The notes beneath the pieces are model-generated. The model worked only from the letters and a program-made list of their open reading frames with translations. It made no database searches and was not told the DNA's origin. 64,000 nucleotides of DNA from Blastocatellia bacterium UBA7656 (GTDB taxonomy: Bacteria; Acidobacteriota; Blastocatellia; UBA7656). The stretch lies in assembly GCA_002483445.1 (NCBI GenBank), contig DLHY01000051.1, positions 16,265 to 80,264 on the forward strand, written 5' to 3'. This document shows positions 60,301 through 64,000 of this stretch, in pieces. The position numbers were made by a program, and so were the translations under genes. The stretch's first letter is position 1, and the number at the start of each line of letters is the position of its first letter.

Positions 60301-61283
60301 CCGAAGACACCGGCCCTGAATGGCCTCTGGTCAAGACATATCTGCCCGATACGCGCAACCGCATATTCCGCGATATGGGAGTATGGGTGCCTGCCATTTA
60401 CCTTCGCAGCAACGATCCCTATCTGCCGAGAGAAAGCTATATCATAATGCTCGATGAAATACCGCTCAGGATGGGGGAAGTTCGAAGCGGTATGAAGTAC
60501 TGCCTGACGTCGGCTGAAGCTCTCAAGGAAGCGGGTCTGCCTGTTGAGGAACTACAGGAGGCTGCGCATCCGCTCACGGGCGAAGCCGGATGCTGGATAC
60601 CTGCAAACAGCGCGGAGGTTGCAGCAGGAAAAGGCTTCGAGGTTTGGGACGATCCGCTGCTTTATATGGTCGCTCACATCGAGGATGTGCTGCGCCAGAA
60701 TCTGGCAGAGTTTCTGGGAATTCAGGAGGTTGAGTATTTGATCGCCGGGTGGGAGCAGAGCGATAAATGTTCATTGGTTATCGCCGCCCTGCCTGACGAG
60801 GTGACGCGAATAAGATTGGCGCGAGTGCTTGGCGCATTGCTCAAAGAGGGCGTTTCAATCGCGCCGTGGGAAGAGATACTTGAAACCATTCGAAGCTTTG
60901 GACTGAGCGACGACGATGTGACCAAAGTTGTGAGCGCGGTACGGCTTCGTCTGAAGAAATGGCTTCCCGGAAATCGAGAGAACGTAGCGCGTATATCGCT
61001 GCCTGTAGAGATCGAAGACCGCATACATAATGGTTTGTATAGCGAAGAAGGGAAAACTTTTCTCGCCCTCACGCCTGAAGAAACGCAGGAGCTTTTATCA
61101 GAGGTTCGATCCCTCGTCGATTCAACTTCAAGGAATCAGGCGATCATCACAGGCAGCGCCGAATTGAGACCCTACGTCCGACGAGTGCTTGAAATCGAGT
61201 TCCCCGATCTGGCGGTGCTGTCTGATGAAGAACTGATTGAAGCGGACGCGGATATTGCTCAGGGAGGCGAAACCAGTGCATAG
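57327..61283 (+). CDS. TPR protein with FlhA/SctV cytoplasmic-type (FHIPEP) C-terminal domain
   Basis: 1318 residues, no membrane segment. About 1-190 is helical; TPR-like repeats run from about 200 to 950 (LKHFEQARELAPDD, ESLKFYQQAVEQSPDQPDGYVGLG, KLDEAIDIFNQLLGDP, and more). Residues about 963-1318 follow the FlhA cytoplasmic domain in order: GAALIP, a long helix then RDMGVWVPAIYLRSN, IPLRMGEV, GCWIPANSAEVAAGKGFEV, VAHIEDVLRQNLAEFLGIQEVEYLI, RVLGALLKEGVSI...ILETI, KKWLPGN, ELRPYVRRVLEIEFPDLAVLSDEEL. In FlhA this part forms the nonameric export-gate ring. Here it is on a soluble TPR protein coupled to a CHAT protease. The terminal residues overlap the next gene by 8 bases. Confidence 0.88.
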   Translation: MSFHGKGDKSLSTLRDEMAAVVAKAQASVYGTGPVEHMATEAIEKILSNIESADSWDPVIAALSKSIQDAEKLQALLRDMLRQVEYLEESRAQRERFGERWWRRKSRQLNETFQRNPQEGLVEWIRASAETLIAWELDALDRLVCEPFPFPSEAACIVSLFQRGAKDFKEESYERSLALATFLAHFTPANQSEPLLDAHSRATLHIITGRIHHYSSNEEEALKHFEQARELAPDDGRPSAAIGNYHRGRSDDYESLKFYQQAVEQSPDQPDGYVGLGMLSVDQKRWQEAEEWYERAIDVARREKDIDAALRKYFAPVSGNLYLKLARTLIEEDPEAALAAVTLALDLGILGEGSYPEKKGYHLKGELLEKLNRPVEAAQSYFEAGQRYNWDNEGQAACEPLKRAKALDPNNRLVYWDLSDALRLASYLKEPPYVDKEKIDQSLAEWKAGADAGMPDATKSWAYITRALINEQLARLHWDDRVSLWWESIAYVEWALLHDSGVYNWAYLGRFYRLLIADSNALHATSKALENDPENLAALEERALILSNVRDFKPAMEAIEKLEGIDPGVWVRGLKAYALLYNGQHENALKVLDEIIEAVPTDLWYRDIRAFCYLRLSEKQKSEQDYQWIWERRDDERYNREADNRNAFGWAAYNLGKLDEAIDIFNQLLGDPVLAGISYRNMGLCYLSQGKPDPAKSSLLEGIRQASRATEMDDLLFDIEDWKKYSTAHSDEASIAEAVKTVEDAIEARRGELKSRPSAEEELLRLAADLDRDGRKGDWTWIGIKAGLARFCAEKELWTDAATIYSELQKEAGHFGASRLGLENVMDSLREEGERLLEDEKPREAAERFKEALSTVSSLLADDNNRQAHLHCLLGYAHSRLGETAMARENFTRSLELYREAGLTNPGLALGDACRSLIRNAAQYWALDDEWSAFEGESSADAYLIGELASARGQLAIFLDEKYQLSGQIESEYDREPIVTPIVVEIGAALIPEDTGPEWPLVKTYLPDTRNRIFRDMGVWVPAIYLRSNDPYLPRESYIIMLDEIPLRMGEVRSGMKYCLTSAEALKEAGLPVEELQEAAHPLTGEAGCWIPANSAEVAAGKGFEVWDDPLLYMVAHIEDVLRQNLAEFLGIQEVEYLIAGWEQSDKCSLVIAALPDEVTRIRLARVLGALLKEGVSIAPWEEILETIRSFGLSDDDVTKVVSAVRLRLKKWLPGNRENVARISLPVEIEDRIHNGLYSEEGKTFLALTPEETQELLSEVRSLVDSTSRNQAIITGSAELRPYVRRVLEIEFPDLAVLSDEELIEADADIAQGGETSA

Positions 61284-63042
61284 AGAATCCCACAGCGTAT
61301 CGCCTGAAGTGACAGTCTCAATCGACATGGCAGCCTCTGCGGGTCGCCTGATGGACGAGGCTCTAAGAGAAGCGATTCGCATCCGGCTACTAAGCGAGTT
61401 CGCGGCGCTGCTCGATGCGCTCGGAATCCCTGGCAGTCCGACGGTGAATATAGCCATCCTGAGCGACAAGGAAACGGCGGGTCTGCTGTTGATGCGCATC
61501 CGGGTCAACGGCCAGACGTGCCGGTATTCTCTCGAATTACTCCAGCGCGTAAGAAGCTACGTAAGCGGCGATCAACCGAGTTTGTTGGCAAAGCCATCGG
61601 ACATCCTCGCATGGCTGGAAAAAGTCGCCGCGAGCGAATCCGAAGATCGAAACTCGGCTATCGTCGAGTTCCTGACCCTTGTTTGTCTTGAGGCGATCAA
61701 ACTCCGTCCGGCTGTGCTGCTGGGAAGAGCGCAGACAGCCGCCTATTGTGATCGCCTCGGAGAACTGATCGAAGGAGAGGAAGAGGCGACCTCTGACCTC
61801 GCTCATTTCGCCTTGAGCCGGACGCTCAATATGAGAATCTCGATTGCTGATACGCAAACAGTATCGGCAGTGTTGAAAGAAGGGCTGGCGAAAGCGAAAT
61901 CTGCCGAAGACGTGGCCGAGGACCTGATATCGACTCTGCGCCCGCGCGCGGTCGAGATTCAGATTCCGCAGGACTACTTGAGGCAACTGACGCTGGCGGA
62001 CATGGATCGAGAGTACGTCGGATTCTCGATGATGCGAGACGGACTTTTTTATGAACTTGGCCTTCAATACCCTGCGTTTCGATTCGTCCCCGTCCGTCAC
62101 CTCAAGCCCGACAGTTTTGCGATCAAGGTGAATCACCTGGCGGCGCTGCCTCGCCTGGGTTTACAGTCCGATCAACTGCTCGTCAACGATACGGTTGAGA
62201 GCTTGAGGCTGCTTGGCATCGAGGCGGAGCCTGCGATCAATCCGGCCAGCGGAGCAGAATTCTGTGTTATTTCATCGAGCAAACAGAGCGCCCTCGATGC
62301 GGGTGAACATGTGATCTGGAATCGGATAGAGTTTTTAGTCCTGTGCCTCAGCGTGGATTTGCGAGATCAGAGCGCGTGCTTTCTGGACAAAAAGGTTGTG
62401 CAGGATATGATCGGGAAACTTGAGCCGATCTACCCAGCATTAGTAAAGGTTGTGAAGGAGAAATTTTCAGCCGAGCAGTTGACGCGGATTCTCAGAGTCC
62501 TGTTGGCGGAAGAGATATCGATTCGCAATCTTCGACTCATTCTCGAAAGGTTGCTCGATTATGATTACATCATCGCTGATCCGGCCAGACTCATCATTTT
62601 CGATGAACGCCTGCCGATAAGCCGCGAGCCTGACGCCAACTGGCTTGACGACCCGGCCAACATCACAGCCTTCGTCAGAGCGGGCATGAAGAACTATATC
62701 GGCCACAAGTATACGAAAGGTCAGACTACACTGATGGTCTATCTGCTCGATCCTCAGATCGAAGATATGATAGCCGAGAGTCATGCAATGAATGCGGATG
62801 AGAGAGAACTTGGGGGAATCCCGGAGGATGAGCGCGAAATCATACTGGAAGCAGTGCGAGAGGAAGTCAACTCGCTTCCAGCAGGTGCGACAACTCCGGC
62901 GATACTGACGACGATAGAAACGCGCTCGCTCCTTCGAGAAATTATTTCAGCGGAGTTCTCCCGGCTGCCCGTTATCTCATATCAGGATCTCCCGCCTTAC
63001 CTGAACATCCAGCCAGTCGCCAGAATCACATTGCCCGAATAA
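61276..63042 (+). CDS. Second FlhA-C-like (FHIPEP) soluble protein
   Basis: 588 residues from GTG 61276 (GAGG at 61264-61267), overlapping the previous stop by 8 bases. Residues 1-240 are mostly helical and unrecognised (RLLSEFAALLDALGIPGSPTV; LAWLEKVAASESEDR). From about 243 the order of a FlhA cytoplasmic domain can be followed: SMMRDGLFYELGLQYPAFRFVPV, FAIKVNHL, EHVIWNRIEFL, LTRILRVLLAEEISIRNLRLILERL, ITAFVRAGMKNYIG, and RSLLREIISAEFSRLPVISYQDL. Divergence is greater than in the TPR protein. No transmembrane segment. It may form a mixed or separate ring with its paralogue. Confidence 0.8.
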   Translation: MHRESHSVSPEVTVSIDMAASAGRLMDEALREAIRIRLLSEFAALLDALGIPGSPTVNIAILSDKETAGLLLMRIRVNGQTCRYSLELLQRVRSYVSGDQPSLLAKPSDILAWLEKVAASESEDRNSAIVEFLTLVCLEAIKLRPAVLLGRAQTAAYCDRLGELIEGEEEATSDLAHFALSRTLNMRISIADTQTVSAVLKEGLAKAKSAEDVAEDLISTLRPRAVEIQIPQDYLRQLTLADMDREYVGFSMMRDGLFYELGLQYPAFRFVPVRHLKPDSFAIKVNHLAALPRLGLQSDQLLVNDTVESLRLLGIEAEPAINPASGAEFCVISSSKQSALDAGEHVIWNRIEFLVLCLSVDLRDQSACFLDKKVVQDMIGKLEPIYPALVKVVKEKFSAEQLTRILRVLLAEEISIRNLRLILERLLDYDYIIADPARLIIFDERLPISREPDANWLDDPANITAFVRAGMKNYIGHKYTKGQTTLMVYLLDPQIEDMIAESHAMNADERELGGIPEDEREIILEAVREEVNSLPAGATTPAILTTIETRSLLREIISAEFSRLPVISYQDLPPYLNIQPVARITLPE

Positions 63043-63342
63043 CTGAGATACTCAAAAGTTGAGCGAAGCCCGCGTGACCGGGTAATCGGGCTGCGATGGC
63101 TTTCTTACCTTTTCCTTTTTCCTTTCGCCTTATTCTGCTGCGGGATTGACAAACAAAGCGCGTGGTAGTAGAAACCGCATCAGAAGGCGAGCCTGCTGTG
63201 ATGCGGATTGAAGATCGCGCAGTGAGGCTCACCGATCAGTAACAAATTTCTGGAGCGGCAATCTTTCGTTCGGCACTCGCACTCGCACTCCGGGCCGCTA
63301 TCAGGCTGAGGCCGAACAGGCCGCCCCGTGGGAGGGAAAGTC
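63043..63342. other. Intergenic region
   Basis: Contains a T/C-rich short-motif stretch (CCTTTTCCTTTTTCC near 63108), an inverted repeat CCGCATCA...TGATGCGG at about 63175-63203, and a triple CACTCG run near 63277. No gene, terminator with T-tract or convincing promoter was found. It separates the CHAT cluster from the ankyrin-repeat gene. Confidence 0.5.
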
Positions 63343-64000
63343 ATGAGGCGATACACCATAGCACTTCGATCATTTCCTCTGACACTGTTGCTGGCCCTGA
63401 CGGTTGCGGTCAGCGCGCAGGACACAAACAATGATCTGCGCGAGGCAGCCAAAAAAGGCGATCTCGAAATTGTGAACAACCTGCTGGCAGGAGGCGCTGA
63501 CATAAATGCGAAGGGCGGAGATGGTCGCACCGCATTGATGGAAGCGTCATACTGGGGACGCGCCGAGGTCGCCAATGCTCTGCTTGCGAAAAGCGCTGAC
63601 GTGAATGCTCAGGACAACGACGGTCGCACGGCGCTGATGCTGGCATCGCAGGCGGGCCATCTCCAGATCGTTCAGGCGTTGCTCGAAAAAGGCGCAAATG
63701 TCGAAGCCAAAAGCAAGGAAGAGAACACGGCGCTTCTGGAAGCAGCCTTCAGCGGCCATGCGCCAGTCGTCAAGGCATTGATCGAGAAGAAGGCAAACCC
63801 CAACGCGAAAGACAAAGATGGTCGCACTGCGCTCATACTCGCGGCCAATTTCGGCCACGCGGAAGTTGTAAAAGCTCTGCTTGAAAAAGGCGCGGACGCC
63901 AACCTCAAAGACAAGTATGGCTACACGGCGATGATGTACGCGAAGCGCGAAAACCAGACTGCCATAGTCGAGTTGCTCAAGAATCCGCCGCCGAAGCAGT
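63343..64000 (+). CDS. Secreted ankyrin-repeat protein (partial, runs off the window)
   Basis: 219 codons are visible from ATG 63343 (GGGAGGG upstream) and the frame is open to the window end. A signal peptide (RYTIALRSFPLTLLLALTVAVSAQ) is followed by at least five ankyrin repeats of 33 residues with the motif DGRTALM-A---G---VV-ALL-KGADVNA (for example DGRTALMLASQAGHLQIVQAL). It would be a periplasmic or exported protein-binding module. It is co-directional with the CHAT cluster but 300 bases downstream, so membership of that unit is doubtful. Confidence 0.88.
   Translation, partial: MRRYTIALRSFPLTLLLALTVAVSAQDTNNDLREAAKKGDLEIVNNLLAGGADINAKGGDGRTALMEASYWGRAEVANALLAKSADVNAQDNDGRTALMLASQAGHLQIVQALLEKGANVEAKSKEENTALLEAAFSGHAPVVKALIEKKANPNAKDKDGRTALILAANFGHAEVVKALLEKGADANLKDKYGYTAMMYAKRENQTAIVELLKNPPPKQ

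Noticed and set aside
54788..63042. Type III secretion or flagellar operon
   Set aside because: Only FlhA-C-like parts are present; there is no membrane gate, ATPase, FliPQR or FlhB, and the partners are a CHAT protease and TPR sequence.
63100..63342. Continuation of the CHAT cluster into the ankyrin gene
   Set aside because: The 300-bp gap and the periplasmic signal peptide on the ankyrin protein argue against a shared unit with the cytoplasmic CHAT/FlhA-C proteins.

Overview
The window looks like a chromosome segment from an Acidobacteriota bacterium, most likely of the Blastocatellia type. This is an inference from gene content: an Oar-like TonB-dependent receptor with an N-terminal carboxypeptidase-regulatory-like domain, a DUF1800/DUF1501 pair, a TIGR03067-type small secreted protein, several DinB and VOC-fold proteins, moderately high GC, and intergenic islands built from short tandem motifs arranged as inverted repeats. 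No tRNA, rRNA, prophage, insertion-sequence transposase or CRISPR array was recognised.

Layout. 1-9.5 kb is the conserved translation cluster infC-rpmI-rplT-pheS ... pheT followed by a coiled-coil protein and zapA. Between pheS and pheT sit a DNA adenine methylase, a SacI-like endonuclease, a SLOG-fold protein and a large Rossmann protein, and PheT lacks the usual N-terminal tRNA-binding (EMAP-like) domain. 9.7-21 kb holds hemL, an acyl-CoA synthetase, a tetrahaem cytochrome interrupted by a single in-frame UGA, a PilT-type ATPase, an M20 peptidase, SixA and DinB. 21-29 kb holds two haloalkane-dehalogenase-like hydrolases with a quinone-oxidoreductase homologue, divergent from two enoyl-CoA hydratases, then a REC-HATPase protein, an ornithine cyclodeaminase homologue and two cupredoxins. 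30-37 kb holds the large outer-membrane receptor, an FAD oxidoreductase, a decayed toxin-antitoxin pair, and a secreted glycine-rich protein whose predicted promoter has a G10 tract between the -35 and -10 boxes.

37-43 kb is a minus-strand block with two DNA-glycosylase-type proteins, four VOC proteins and ssb; a bleomycin-resistance-like VOC protein next to repair glycosylases suggests protection against DNA-damaging metabolites. 43-54 kb carries a PAP2 phosphatase, a DUF433/PIN-like toxin-antitoxin locus with a frameshifted toxin, the DUF1501/DUF1800 pair, a phosphotransferase, a class-C beta-lactamase-like hydrolase, a haem/copper monooxygenase-like protein and an aldehyde dehydrogenase.

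54.8-63.0 kb is the most unusual region: four co-directional genes, three of them overlapping, encoding an unrecognised soluble protein, a CHAT (caspase-fold) protease with an intact His/Cys dyad, a 1318-residue TPR protein whose C-terminus is recognisably the cytoplasmic domain of FlhA/SctV (FHIPEP), and a second soluble protein with another, more divergent FlhA-type C-terminal domain. No membrane half of FlhA and no other flagellar or type III secretion gene is present. I interpret this as a CHAT-protease sensing or defence system that has co-opted the ring-forming FlhA cytoplasmic domain; I do not know of a description of it. The window ends inside a secreted ankyrin-repeat protein gene.
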